Assembly (NCBI GenBank): GCA_903822975.1
Contig: CAIJRD010000008.1
Coordinates: 62,001-126,000 of the forward strand
Origin: an uncultured Sinobacteraceae bacterium
Lineage (GTDB): Bacteria > Pseudomonadota > Gammaproteobacteria > Nevskiales > Nevskiaceae
Direction: 5' to 3'
DNA length: 64,000 bases
Part shown: positions 7,941 to 16,774 of the stretch, one piece after another
Position numbering within the stretch: position 1 is the first letter of the stretch
Layout: each line of letters begins with the position of its first letter
Program-made: the position numbers and the translations under genes
The notes under the pieces: generated by a model
What the model was told of the DNA's origin: nothing
Seen by the model: only the letters and a program-made list of their open reading frames with translations
The model's database searches: none

Positions 7941-10514
7941 ATGCAGAATCTGACGCTGGCCACCTGGCTGGAACAACTCGACCGGCCGCTGCCCGGTGGT
8001 CGCGACGAGTTGCTGCTCGGTGGCAGCGGGCATCTGCTGCTCAGCGCCGAAGAGGAGATCCAGGTCGCCCACCAGCTGCGCGATGGCGTGTTGCCGCGGC
8101 TGTTCGAAGGGGCGCAATCGCGACCCGTGTGTGTACTCACCGGACTCGCGCCCGGCGCCGATCTGCTGTTTACGCGCGTGGTCAGCGAGTGGCTGCGCGA
8201 AGCCGGCGTTGCCTGCCGCATCGTCGGCCTGCTGCCGCTGCCGACGTCCTTACTGCTCGACGACTGGACTTCCGTGGCGCAGGCCAGCGGTGCGGGCAAT
8301 GCTGATTTGATCGAGCGCCAGCGCGACCTGCTCGCACAGACGCTGGCCTCGTGCAGCAGCTTGATCGACCTGCTGCCGCCGGACACCCGTGCCGAGCAAC
8401 TGCAAACCGCCGCCTTCCATCAACGTCAGTACCGTCGCCTCGCGGCGTGTCTGGCGCAGCGCTCGGACATTCTGGTGGCAATCCTGCGTCGCGAAAATCC
8501 GTCGCGCCCGGGCGGCACCGCCGAAGTGGTCGAATGGCGCCGACGTCCACAGCAAGTGCCGCCAGACTATTCGACGATCACCGCGACATTGACGGTGTTG
8601 CCGAAACGCCGCTTGATTCTGATCGACCCCGAAACCTCGGTGCACGACAGCGGCACACGACCCGATGCGCCGCCGGATACACCCGAATCGTTCGCGCAGC
8701 GCGCCGACGCCGCGATGCAGGCCGGCAACTACGTGCACTGCTACGACCTCACGCAACAGGCACGCGCACGCGGACTCGATTCCCCGCGATTGCAGTATCT
8801 GTCGCTGCTGGCGCTGGTGAATGCCGGCAGTACCGCACTGGCCTGGCGCCGCTATGGCGAACTCGGGCTGCGCGGCGACGAGCGCGACGAGGACTGGCTC
8901 GCGCTGAAGGGTCGATTGCTGAAGGATCTGGCGCTGAACAGTCTGACGCGCACACGACCCGATGCGTCGCTGAGCAGCGACGCATCCAATAACTCGGCGG
9001 ACCTTGGCGCTACGCCGCTGCCGATCGCCGCAGAAACCGCCGCCGCATTTCTGCAATCCGCGCAGGCCTACCTCGCCGCCTATCGTTTGACCGGCGGCCA
9101 CTTCAGTGCGATCAACGCTGCGACGATGTACCAACTCGCAGGTGATTCGCCGCGCGCGCAAACGCTCGCCGCCGAAGTCTTGCGCCTGCTCGCGGACATC
9201 GATGGCGATAGCGAATCCGAGCGCTACTATCGCCACGTCACCGAAGCCGAGGCGAGCCTGCTGCTGGGAGATGTGGCGCGCTATCGGCACAGCCTGGAAC
9301 GTGCCGACGCCTTGATGCGCGGCAACTTCAATGCACGCAGTCGCACGCGCAGTCAGTTGCGGCTGTTGTGTCGTGTGCTGGCACTCGATCCGCAATTACC
9401 CACACTGCTGTGGCTGCCGGATGTGATCCGCGTGCGGCGTCGTGCGCTCGCGTCGGCGCCGGTGCAAAGTCGCGCGGCGGTGTTCGGCGACTTCACCGGT
9501 GCGCTGGTGTTCGTCGTGCTTGCCGCCATCGCCGATCTCGACATCGCCGAAACACTGATCGCACGCGGTGCGCATCTGCATGTGGTGCTGCCGAGCGAGC
9601 GCAGCAGCGTTCTGTTGCAGTGGCAGGAACAGTTTGGATCGGCGGCCGCGCGGCGGCTGCAGAAGCTGCTCGACCAGGCGGGCGACATCACGGTCGCGCG
9701 CGGCTTTCTGCATAGCGAGTCGCTGTGGTCGCAGGACTATGTCGGCGCAGTGGCCGACGGCCTCGCCGCACTCGATGCGCAACGTCTGGGCTGCCGGGTA
9801 CGTGAGCTGGAACTCGACGACGATGCGCTGCGGATCGCGGAACCGGCACCGCTTGCGGCCACGTCTACAGAATCCGAAGCGCTACCGAGCCGCGCGATCG
9901 CCAGCGGCCAGCGCTTGTTCGCAGGGCTGATCTTCGCCGACATCGTCGGCTTCCGACGCTTGCACGACGACGACCTGCCGCGCTTCTGGGAAGTGGTCAT
10001 GGGCTCGATGGCGCGCATTGTCGAGCGCTTCGGCAGCCGCGTGCTGTTTCGCGGAACCTGGGGCGATGCGCTGCATCTGGTCACCGTGGACGCCGTCACC
10101 GCGGCCGAAATCGCGATTGCGATCCAGGCGCGCTTCGAGCAGATGCGCGCCACCGAAAGCGGCGGACTCGCCGATATCGAATTGCGGCTCGCGGCGCATT
10201 TCGGACCGGTCTACTCCGGGCACGATCCGGTCGCCAACAAGACAGTGTTCTACGGCTCGCAACTGGCGTTCACCGCACGCATCGAACCGATCACGCCGCC
10301 GGGCATGATCTTCGTGACCGAACTGTTGGCCGCGCGGCTGATGCTCGACGCGACGCAGCGGTTCAGCCTCGACTATGTCGGCGAACTGGAACTGGCCAAG
10401 CGGTACGGCAGCTACCGGCTGTTCAGCCTGCGCGCTGTCGAGCGACGCCGGCCTGCGTCCCACGTCGCCGTGGGCATCGACGATCCTTCGATGCAAGCCT
10501 CGAAGCAGTCGTAG
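7941..10514 (+). CDS. SLOG - TPR (DUF4071/TRAFs-binding-like) - class III nucleotidyl cyclase fusion protein
   Basis: An 857-residue multidomain protein with no signal peptide or membrane segment. Residues 1 to about 150 look like a SLOG nucleotide-binding domain, with the GGSGH element at 27-31 and TGLAPGAD at 67-74, as in the SGHR...LAxGAD subfamily. About residues 225-490 are helical TPR-like repeats, including the GGHFSAINAATM stretch typical of the DUF4071/TRAFs-binding family. About 500-640 is a less clear alpha/beta region. The class III cyclase domain begins near residue 655 (LIFADIVGF, metal Asp about 667; WGDALHLV second Asp). In the transition-state strand the usual Asn is replaced by Ala (QLAFTAR) while the Arg is kept, and the substrate-specifying Lys position is not clearly conserved. 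Activity may therefore be altered. ATG 7941 was chosen as the first Met of the conserved part. The predicted role is a nucleotide-sensing and nucleotide-making signal protein. Confidence 0.8.
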   Translation: MQNLTLATWLEQLDRPLPGGRDELLLGGSGHLLLSAEEEIQVAHQLRDGVLPRLFEGAQSRPVCVLTGLAPGADLLFTRVVSEWLREAGVACRIVGLLPLPTSLLLDDWTSVAQASGAGNADLIERQRDLLAQTLASCSSLIDLLPPDTRAEQLQTAAFHQRQYRRLAACLAQRSDILVAILRRENPSRPGGTAEVVEWRRRPQQVPPDYSTITATLTVLPKRRLILIDPETSVHDSGTRPDAPPDTPESFAQRADAAMQAGNYVHCYDLTQQARARGLDSPRLQYLSLLALVNAGSTALAWRRYGELGLRGDERDEDWLALKGRLLKDLALNSLTRTRPDASLSSDASNNSADLGATPLPIAAETAAAFLQSAQAYLAAYRLTGGHFSAINAATMYQLAGDSPRAQTLAAEVLRLLADIDGDSESERYYRHVTEAEASLLLGDVARYRHSLERADALMRGNFNARSRTRSQLRLLCRVLALDPQLPTLLWLPDVIRVRRRALASAPVQSRAAVFGDFTGALVFVVLAAIADLDIAETLIARGAHLHVVLPSERSSVLLQWQEQFGSAAARRLQKLLDQAGDITVARGFLHSESLWSQDYVGAVADGLAALDAQRLGCRVRELELDDDALRIAEPAPLAATSTESEALPSRAIASGQRLFAGLIFADIVGFRRLHDDDLPRFWEVVMGSMARIVERFGSRVLFRGTWGDALHLVTVDAVTAAEIAIAIQARFEQMRATESGGLADIELRLAAHFGPVYSGHDPVANKTVFYGSQLAFTARIEPITPPGMIFVTELLAARLMLDATQRFSLDYVGELELAKRYGSYRLFSLRAVERRRPASHVAVGIDDPSMQASKQS

Positions 10515-10517
10515 TCA

Positions 10518-10565
10518 TTCGAGGTTGTTTGAGATTGCTCAAGCTTGTTCGAGACTGTTCGAGCG
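10518..10565. repeat. Degenerate 10-nt tandem repeat, unit TTCGAGNNTG
   Basis: Nearly five copies of TTCGAG(N2)TG (variants TTTGAG and CTCAAG) with exact 10-nt spacing at 10518, 10528, 10538, 10548 and 10558. The array begins 4 nt after the stop codon of the SLOG-cyclase gene and fills most of the gap to the convergent MFS gene stop at 10632. No poly-T terminator is seen here. Confidence 0.85.
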
Positions 10566-10631
10566 CTTCACTGCCGCAGCGATCCGATCGCAGTCGACAC
10601 GCGCTGCGGGCGCACGCCGGAATCTATGCGG

Positions 10632-11843
10632 CTACTGCCGCGGCCGCGGCAGCAGCGTGGCGGCAATCAGGCCGTTGACCAACAGCAAACCCGGCAGCAT
10701 CCAGATCGCGATCGACCAGCGTTGGTGATCGGCGAGCCAGGACATTGCGGCGATGGCCGCCGCCGCTCCGCCATTGCCGACCAGCCAGAACGCGCTGACC
10801 GCAGTCCCTGCGAGACCCGCACCGCCGATCCGCGCGACGACGTCGACAAACACCGGCAGCGGCGACAGCAGGAACAGACCGATCAGGAAACTGGTCGCCA
10901 GCACGATGCCGAATAGCGGCGAAGACAGCAGCGAGACCGTCATCGGAATGCCGACGGTGCAGGCCAGCAGCATCATCGGCCGCAGACGTCGCTCGATCAT
11001 CGGCATGCGCGGCAACAGGCTCATGCCGATGATGCCGCCGATCAGAATCATCAGTCCGGCGATGCCGGCCTGCGCCGCGTTGATGCCCTGCGGCAGCAGC
11101 AGCGGTTCGAGCCAGGTGAACAGCGCGTTCGAATAACCGTTGGCGAAGAACACCAGCAACAGGATCGCGATGAAGCGCCGCGACTTCAGCAGGCTGCCGA
11201 CCCCGGCAAACCAGCCGCGCGGCGCGACACGTTCGAACGCATCGTCGGTGGCCGGCGCCGGTGGATCGGCCGGCACCAGCAACAGCGTTGCCACTAACAG
11301 CAGACCTAGTGCGACGACATCGATCCACAGCGTCGATGAAAGCGGGTACGGCGCCGATGGCGGCACCAGCAGGAACGCCAGACCAAGCCCGACGAAGATC
11401 GACAAGGTGCCGAGACCGGTGGCCTGCAGGCGTTCGCTTTCGCCGAACCAAACGCCGACCAGTTTCGAAATCAGCGCCATCACCAGCGGCTGCGCGATGG
11501 CCAAAATCGTTTGTCCCGCGAGCAATGCGGCATAGGTTGGCGCGACCACGCGTGCGCCCACACCGAGCGTCATCACCAGTGCGGTCAGCCACAGACAGAA
11601 ACGCGCACTGCGTTTGTCGATCAGCCAGCCCAGCGGCAATGCCAGCGGCAGAAACAGCAGCGGAAACACCAGCGAGAGCTGCCCGACTTCGCCGGTGCTC
11701 ATGTGGTACTGCGCGGCAACGTTGTCGGTGATCGGTGCGAAACGCAACCACTCGAACTGCATCAGCGCATTCCACGCGCCATACAGCGCAAGCACGCGCC
11801 AGCGCGCGCGGTGCAGCGCTGGGCCCACTAAAGGTTCACTCAC
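10632..11843 (-). CDS. Major facilitator superfamily transporter
   Basis: A 403-residue permease with 12 predicted membrane helices. The cytoplasmic loop between helices 2 and 3 has PLGWLIDKRSARF, a form of the MFS motif A. The overall pattern resembles the FLVCR-like/organic-anion branch of MFS, but I cannot assign a substrate. Translation probably starts at GTG 11843, whose sequence GTGAGTGA overlaps the stop codon of the lactone oxidase gene (TGA, read leftward at 11838-11836). That implies translational coupling. It is the last gene of the tetR-led operon, so it may import or export the substrate or product of the two enzymes upstream. Confidence 0.87.
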   Translation of the reverse strand: MSEPLVGPALHRARWRVLALYGAWNALMQFEWLRFAPITDNVAAQYHMSTGEVGQLSLVFPLLFLPLALPLGWLIDKRSARFCLWLTALVMTLGVGARVVAPTYAALLAGQTILAIAQPLVMALISKLVGVWFGESERLQATGLGTLSIFVGLGLAFLLVPPSAPYPLSSTLWIDVVALGLLLVATLLLVPADPPAPATDDAFERVAPRGWFAGVGSLLKSRRFIAILLLVFFANGYSNALFTWLEPLLLPQGINAAQAGIAGLMILIGGIIGMSLLPRMPMIERRLRPMMLLACTVGIPMTVSLLSSPLFGIVLATSFLIGLFLLSPLPVFVDVVARIGGAGLAGTAVSAFWLVGNGGAAAAIAAMSWLADHQRWSIAIWMLPGLLLVNGLIAATLLPRPRQ

Positions 11844-13188
11844 CGAACAGCGTGCGCAGATAAGGATTGATGAACACAGCCTGCGGATCGATGCGCCGAC
11901 GCAAACTTTGGAACGCGTCCCATTGCGGGTACAGCGGTGCCAATTCCTTCGCAGTCAGCGTATGCATTTTGCCCCAGTGCGGACGTCCGCCGTGATTGCG
12001 GAAGATCGCCTCCGCACCACGGAAGTATGGCGCGTAATCCATCCCCTGGTATTGGTGAACCGAAATCGCCACCGCATCGCGCTGGTAGAACGGCGACAGC
12101 CAGATGTCATCGGCGGCGACGTAGCGATATTCCACCGGGAAGTGAACCAGGATGCGCTTCTTCTCGACGAACTCGGCCAGCTCGCGCAGCGCATCCGCAC
12201 CGGCCGCGGCGGGCAGCTCATATTCCATCTCGTTGAAGCGCACCATGCGCAAGGTCGAGAACGCGCGGTGACTGGAGGCGACCATCTCGCTGGCATCGGC
12301 ACTGGCCGACCAGGCGATCACTTTCGACATCGCCGGTGCCCAGTTGGGATTGGCGCGCGAGATACGCGACAGTAAGCCGAGTGCGCCATTCTCCAATACG
12401 AGTTCGGTGAACGTGGTCAGCCCGCGATTCGATTCCGGCTCGTCGGTCGGATTCATCAGCTTGACCAGCGTACGCCGCGTATGCGGACACCAGTAGAACT
12501 CGAAGTGGCGATAGTCACGCGCGAACTGCGGCGCCTTCGCCAGACATTCGTCGAGATCCATCGCCTGCTTGGTCAGCTTCAGACGATAGGCCTTCTCCAG
12601 CTTCACCGTGATCTTCGCCATCACGCCGAGCGAGCCGAGTGCGACGCGCGCGGCGGCAAAGAGTTCGGGCTCCTGCGTGACTGAGCATTCGACCGCCTCG
12701 CCGCTGGGCAACACCAGCGTCAGACCCAGCACCTGCGAGGAAATCGAACCGAGTGCGGCGCCGGTGCCGTGGGTGCCGGTCGCCACCGCGCCGGCCAGCG
12801 CCTGCACGTTGATGTCACCGAGGTTCAGCATCGAGTAGCCGCGTGTCTCGAGCATGCCGCCGAGCGGACGCAATTGGGTGCCGGCCCAGATCGTCGCCTG
12901 ACCGTCACCACAGGATTCGATGCCGGAGAGCCGCTCCAGCGACAACAAATGATCGTCGCTGGCGACCAACGGCACGAACGAATGGCCGCTGCCGGCTACG
13001 CGCAAGTGGCCGCCCGCCGCGCCGATATTGCGCACCGTCGCCTGCAGCGCGGCGAGGCTGTCGGGCCGGCTGAATGCGCGCGGCCGGAACCGTACGCTAC
13101 CGGACCAGTTGCGCCAGTCCGGCGGCCGGCTACTGCCGGCCGGGAGACTGGCCGCGGACTCGCCAGGAATCGTGGACATCGTGGACAT
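11836..13188 (-). CDS. FAD-dependent D-arabinono-1,4-lactone / L-gulono-1,4-lactone oxidase family enzyme
   Basis: A 450-residue VAO-type flavoenzyme that oxidises an aldonolactone (or related sugar polyol). The PCMH FAD-binding domain covers roughly residues 35-200. VAGSGHS contains His69 at the position that carries covalent FAD in this family, and GTHGTG binds the pyrophosphate. The C-terminal ALO domain ends with the family's HWGK motif (GGRPHWGKMH). ATG 13188 follows AAAGGA; a second in-frame ATG lies three codons later. It lies 21 bp after the PLP-barrel gene and overlaps the MFS gene. ALO-type oxidases next to this kind of aldolase/deaminase are known from other bacteria, but the physiological substrate of the pair is not established here. 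Confidence 0.9.
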   Translation of the reverse strand: MSTMSTIPGESAASLPAGSSRPPDWRNWSGSVRFRPRAFSRPDSLAALQATVRNIGAAGGHLRVAGSGHSFVPLVASDDHLLSLERLSGIESCGDGQATIWAGTQLRPLGGMLETRGYSMLNLGDINVQALAGAVATGTHGTGAALGSISSQVLGLTLVLPSGEAVECSVTQEPELFAAARVALGSLGVMAKITVKLEKAYRLKLTKQAMDLDECLAKAPQFARDYRHFEFYWCPHTRRTLVKLMNPTDEPESNRGLTTFTELVLENGALGLLSRISRANPNWAPAMSKVIAWSASADASEMVASSHRAFSTLRMVRFNEMEYELPAAAGADALRELAEFVEKKRILVHFPVEYRYVAADDIWLSPFYQRDAVAISVHQYQGMDYAPYFRGAEAIFRNHGGRPHWGKMHTLTAKELAPLYPQWDAFQSLRRRIDPQAVFINPYLRTLFGE

Positions 13189-13209
13189 CGACGGAAATCC
13201 TTTTCGTGA

Positions 13210-14523
13210 TCAGAGGAAGCACTGATGCTGGCCGCGATAGGTCGGCGCATCGCCGACGATTTCGCCACCCTGCAGCAGATGCAAGCGCTCGAAGCGCTCG
13301 GCCAGTTCGCCGGCCTTGGCATGACGGAAGAACAGCGGCGCGCCGATCTCGACATCGAAGCCCGCCGGCAGACGCACCGGAGTCTGCACTTCGCCCGCAC
13401 CTTCCTGTGCAATCAGCTGCATGCCCGCCGGCAGATACGGACGCGGCAGGCGATCGGCACCGGCCGGGCCCGAAGCGATATAGCCGCCGCCACCGCAGGT
13501 GGCGATATCGGGCGTCGGTCGCCGCACCACCTGCAAGGCGAAGCACAGCGCCGGCGCATTGTGGAATTGACTGAAGTGATCGAACAGGCCGGGCGCATAC
13601 AGGCCCGAACCCGCCGCAATTTCGGTGACGCTCGAATCGGCCGCGGTGCTCTCGATGCTGCCGGTGCCGCCGCCGTTGACGAAGTCGAGCACGAAGCCGG
13701 CGTCGCGCAGCGCCGCCACACAGGCCTGGCGACGTGCGGCGAGTTCGCGCACCGAGGACTGCTTCAATCGTCGTAGCATCATGTTCTTCAGCGACTGGCC
13801 GGGCACCGCGTCCTGCAGTCCCGCGATCTGTCCTTCGTATCCCATCAGACCGACCAGTCCGACGGCGCCCGGCGTCAGCGCAATCGTGCGCGCCAGCGCG
13901 ACCACCGCCTGCGGCGTTTGCAGCGGCGAGCGCCGCATGCCGAAGTAGATGCCAGGAAAACTTGACGACATGTCCACGTCGATCGAAAGCAGGAACCGCA
14001 CACCCAGCGCGCGGCCGCGCGACGCGATATGCCCGACCTGGGCTGCGTCGTCGACCGTCAGCACGATGCGGCGACCCTGCTGCAACTGCGCGGCGACCGC
14101 ATCGAGATCGGCGGTGTCAACGGTGGGATACGCCACCAGCAGATCATCGAAACCCAGCGTAGCCAGCCAGGCCGCCTCGCGCGCCGAATAGCACAGCAGT
14201 CCTTGAAAGCGCGGCGACATCGCCTGCACGCGCCGCAGGACTTCCACACAACGAATCGACTTGCTGCCGAGTCGAATCGGCAGGTTGCCGGCGCGCTGCA
14301 GCAGGTCGCGCGCGTTGTGCTCCAGCAAATCGACATCGAGCAGCGCCAGCGGCAATGGTCGGCCGGCGATGGCGCGGCTGAGGTGTTGATAGCGTGCCAT
14401 GGCGGCGTCGGCTGTCGAGTCCGCCGCCGTGAGGACGCGCGGCGTGCCCTGCGGCTGCGTCAGCGCCGCCTGACGCGGAGCCAGCGCCGGCGTCAGGCGT
14501 GCATCCGGTTCCAGAGTTTTCAT
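13210..14523 (-). CDS. PLP-dependent alanine-racemase-fold amino acid deaminase/aldolase family protein
   Basis: A 437-residue fold-type III PLP enzyme related to D-threonine aldolase and D-serine dehydratase. The N-terminal barrel carries the candidate Schiff-base Lys in RLGSKSIR (about residue 85) and a later glycine-rich phosphate-binding segment (FVNGGGTGS). The C-terminal domain contains ATCGGGGYI and GAPLFFRHAKAGE. Its start is set by coupling: ATG 14523 overlaps the tetR stop in an ATGA arrangement. The immediate neighbour is the lactone oxidase, so the two enzymes probably act in one pathway. The reaction (deamination or retro-aldol cleavage) is not determined by sequence. Confidence 0.82.
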   Translation of the reverse strand: MKTLEPDARLTPALAPRQAALTQPQGTPRVLTAADSTADAAMARYQHLSRAIAGRPLPLALLDVDLLEHNARDLLQRAGNLPIRLGSKSIRCVEVLRRVQAMSPRFQGLLCYSAREAAWLATLGFDDLLVAYPTVDTADLDAVAAQLQQGRRIVLTVDDAAQVGHIASRGRALGVRFLLSIDVDMSSSFPGIYFGMRRSPLQTPQAVVALARTIALTPGAVGLVGLMGYEGQIAGLQDAVPGQSLKNMMLRRLKQSSVRELAARRQACVAALRDAGFVLDFVNGGGTGSIESTAADSSVTEIAAGSGLYAPGLFDHFSQFHNAPALCFALQVVRRPTPDIATCGGGGYIASGPAGADRLPRPYLPAGMQLIAQEGAGEVQTPVRLPAGFDVEIGAPLFFRHAKAGELAERFERLHLLQGGEIVGDAPTYRGQHQCFL

Positions 14524-15098
14524 GCGTCGCCGCACTCGTCCGCCATTTTCAGCAGGCGCTTGGCAAGCCGCGCGCGTTGACGCGGATTGAACGGCGAGAT
14601 TTGCAGCAGTTCCATGAACCAGAGTCCTTCGGTGGCCAGGTGCACCACGCCGGCGCGCTCGAAATCGAGGTTCTTGCTGGTCGCAAGAAAGCGCGCGTGG
14701 ATGAAGTCGCGCATGCGCGCGACCAGTTTCGGATTGTTGGCGACGGTCGCCAGCAGCGTACCGCTGACGCGGTCGTCACCCTGCAGATCGTCGACCGAGT
14801 TCGTCACGTAGGCCTTCAGGTGGCGCGTCGGCGAATCCGCCATTTTCTCGGCGGCAGCGGCCACACCCTTGGCGTTGCCCTCGATGATGCGCTCGACCAA
14901 CGCGGTCAGCAGCGCTTCTTTCGACGGGAAGTTGTACATCACGCCACCCTTGCTCGCCCCCGCTTCGCGAGCAACAGCATCCAGCGTCAGGGCCGCAACA
15001 CCTTGCTTGAGGACCACGGCTTCCGCAGCGTCCAGCATGGTTTCGCGCGAGCTCGGACGGCCCCGTGTGCGCGACTCGGTTTTTTTGCTGCTTGCCAT
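14520..15098 (-). CDS. TetR-family transcriptional regulator
   Basis: A 192-residue repressor with an N-terminal helix-turn-helix (about residues 15-60, including VAREAGASKGGVMYNFPSKEAL, written here in its parts LDAVAREAGASKGG and YNFPSKEALL) and a TetR C-terminal ligand domain. ATG 15098 starts the product at MASSKKTESRTRGRP, just ahead of the HTH; longer in-frame starts would cross the operator. An 18-bp palindrome lies 30 bp upstream, so autoregulation is likely. Its stop overlaps the start of the PLP-barrel gene, making it the first gene of a four-gene operon with the lactone oxidase and MFS permease. The second copy of the operator near 16.9 kb suggests it also controls the endoglycosidase/araC promoter region. 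Confidence 0.9.
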   Translation of the reverse strand: MASSKKTESRTRGRPSSRETMLDAAEAVVLKQGVAALTLDAVAREAGASKGGVMYNFPSKEALLTALVERIIEGNAKGVAAAAEKMADSPTRHLKAYVTNSVDDLQGDDRVSGTLLATVANNPKLVARMRDFIHARFLATSKNLDFERAGVVHLATEGLWFMELLQISPFNPRQRARLAKRLLKMADECGDA

Positions 15099-15127
15099 GC
15101 GCGCCTGTGACTCCTGCAATAAATTAT

Positions 15128-15145
15128 GTACCGAGCGGTCGGTAC
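15128..15145. promoter_or_regulatory. Palindromic operator of the TetR regulator (copy 1)
   Basis: GTACCGAGCGGTCGGTAC: 7-bp arms (GTACCGA / TCGGTAC) around GCGG, a perfect inverted repeat. It lies 30 bp upstream of the tetR start, where a TetR-family repressor would bind. A degenerate copy occurs at 16914-16931. Assignment to this TetR is inference from position. Confidence 0.75.
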
Positions 15146-15253
15146 CGTAAGAGTCGGTCGTCGCACCTGTCAATCCGGACAAGGGCGCGCCACGCACCTC
15201 GCCGGTTGCATCGGCAAAACCAGTGGGCTTCGACAGCGGCGCGACGGACCGAC

Positions 15254-16774
15254 TCATTGCGCGCGCACCTCGACATCGACCTCGGTTGCGCCGGGCAGAT
15301 TCTCCAGCAGCAAATGAGTACTGGTGCTCGCCGCGAGCACCCGCGCACCACTGACGCCGACGCTGTAACCATGCGGGTAATGCAGCGCCGGCAGATAGAT
15401 ATCCGTTGGAGCCGCCGCGCTACGCGGTGCGTAGCGGTAGCTGAATACGGCAGAAGTCGGATCGAACGACAGCGCCAGCGGTGTTCCGGCGGTCGCTTGC
15501 GGATAGGCGCGCTCCAGCAGGTCGAGCTTGGCGGTCTTGACGCTGCCGAGATTGGCGTCGTCGGCGAACAGGCCCTGCACGCCGCTGCCGGATGTCGTCG
15601 GGTCGTGCCAGTTCTTATAGGCCCAATACATCCAGCCGAGCAGTTGCGCGTCGAACGTGGTGGTGGTGCTCACCAGTTCGGTGCTGTCGTCGGTGGCGCC
15701 GAACTCGGTGACCAGACTCGCCGCACCCAGCCGGGTCGCGCCCTTTGCGGCGGCGCCACTGACGAGCGTGTCCAGAATCGGGCAACTCAGTTTGTTCAGA
15801 TGCAGTTGGCTCAGCGCCGGCAACGAACAGTACAAATGCCAGGAAAATCCGAGATTGCTGTCCGCGACCGCCTGCTTGGCGCCGAGATAGGTCGGCGCGC
15901 CGTAGTTCAGCAGCACCAGCGGCTCAAACCAGACGAGGTTGCTGGCATCGACCTCGCGGATGCCAGCGCGTGCGTGGTCCTGCAGCCCCTGCAACTGTTG
16001 TTCGTCGAAGCCCGGACACCCGAGCGGCGGCAGGCACAGCGGATAGCGCGTGCCGGGCCAGGGCTCGTTGATCAGCTCATAGCCCATCAGGTGATCTTGT
16101 CCAGCCCATTTCGCGGCGACGGCGCGCCAGGCCGCACGGTATTGATCCCACAGACCGGCATGGTTGTTCCAGAAATTGTCGTAGGCAATCGACGTGGCCG
16201 GCTCGAACAGATTGCCGGGGAAGCCGAGCTTCAACAGCAAAGGCACGCCATCGTCGTACACCGCCCAAGCCGGAAAGCCTTCGCCCTGGAAGCGTTCGTT
16301 GTACATGTCCTCATGGAAGTCCAGCAGCACCCAGATGCCGCGCGCGGCCAGCAGCTGCAGCACTCGATCGATCTGCTGCAGGTAGGCGGCATCGATCACG
16401 CCTCGCTGCGGCATCACGCCCGCGAACAAGGTGCCGAGGCGCACCGCGTTGAAGCCATGTGCGAGCAGCCAGTCGGCATCGGCGGCGGTAAAGCCCTCGG
16501 CGGTTGCCGGCGGCGCATACGGCGCAAGCTTCCAGACCGCGTTGACACCGTGCAGCAGCACGATTCGATTCTCGTTGTCGACCAGCCAGCGGCCTTCACG
16601 ATGCAGTCGCTCGGGCAGCTTGAGCGTCTCGGCCGCAACGGACTCCGTTGTTGCGGCCGTCGGCGCACCGTCGCACGCCGCGATCAGTGCCAGAGCCGGC
16701 AGTGCCAGCAGCGTCAGCCGAACCAGTCGAACCAGCCGCTGGATCCCGCTCGATATTTGTTGTGTTCGCGGCAT
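15254..16774 (-). CDS. Endoglycoceramidase-like glycoside hydrolase family 5 lipoprotein
   Basis: Predicted envelope-anchored GH5 enzyme that would cleave the oligosaccharide-ceramide bond of glycosphingolipids or a related glycolipid. The 506-residue product has a lipoprotein signal with LIAAC (Cys34). The catalytic pair is readable: acid/base E237 in ELINEPW and nucleophile E357 in VTEFGATDD. The stretches LDFHEDMYNERFQGEG and GFPGNLF are shared with Rhodococcus endoglycoceramidases, and the spacing of the two Glu residues matches. A C-terminal beta domain (about 415-506) follows the barrel. ATG 16774 is preceded by GGGGGA. It diverges from araC across a promoter region with a TetR-type palindrome. 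The true substrate could be another glycolipid. Confidence 0.88.
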   Translation of the reverse strand: MPRTQQISSGIQRLVRLVRLTLLALPALALIAACDGAPTAATTESVAAETLKLPERLHREGRWLVDNENRIVLLHGVNAVWKLAPYAPPATAEGFTAADADWLLAHGFNAVRLGTLFAGVMPQRGVIDAAYLQQIDRVLQLLAARGIWVLLDFHEDMYNERFQGEGFPAWAVYDDGVPLLLKLGFPGNLFEPATSIAYDNFWNNHAGLWDQYRAAWRAVAAKWAGQDHLMGYELINEPWPGTRYPLCLPPLGCPGFDEQQLQGLQDHARAGIREVDASNLVWFEPLVLLNYGAPTYLGAKQAVADSNLGFSWHLYCSLPALSQLHLNKLSCPILDTLVSGAAAKGATRLGAASLVTEFGATDDSTELVSTTTTFDAQLLGWMYWAYKNWHDPTTSGSGVQGLFADDANLGSVKTAKLDLLERAYPQATAGTPLALSFDPTSAVFSYRYAPRSAAAPTDIYLPALHYPHGYSVGVSGARVLAASTSTHLLLENLPGATEVDVEVRAQ

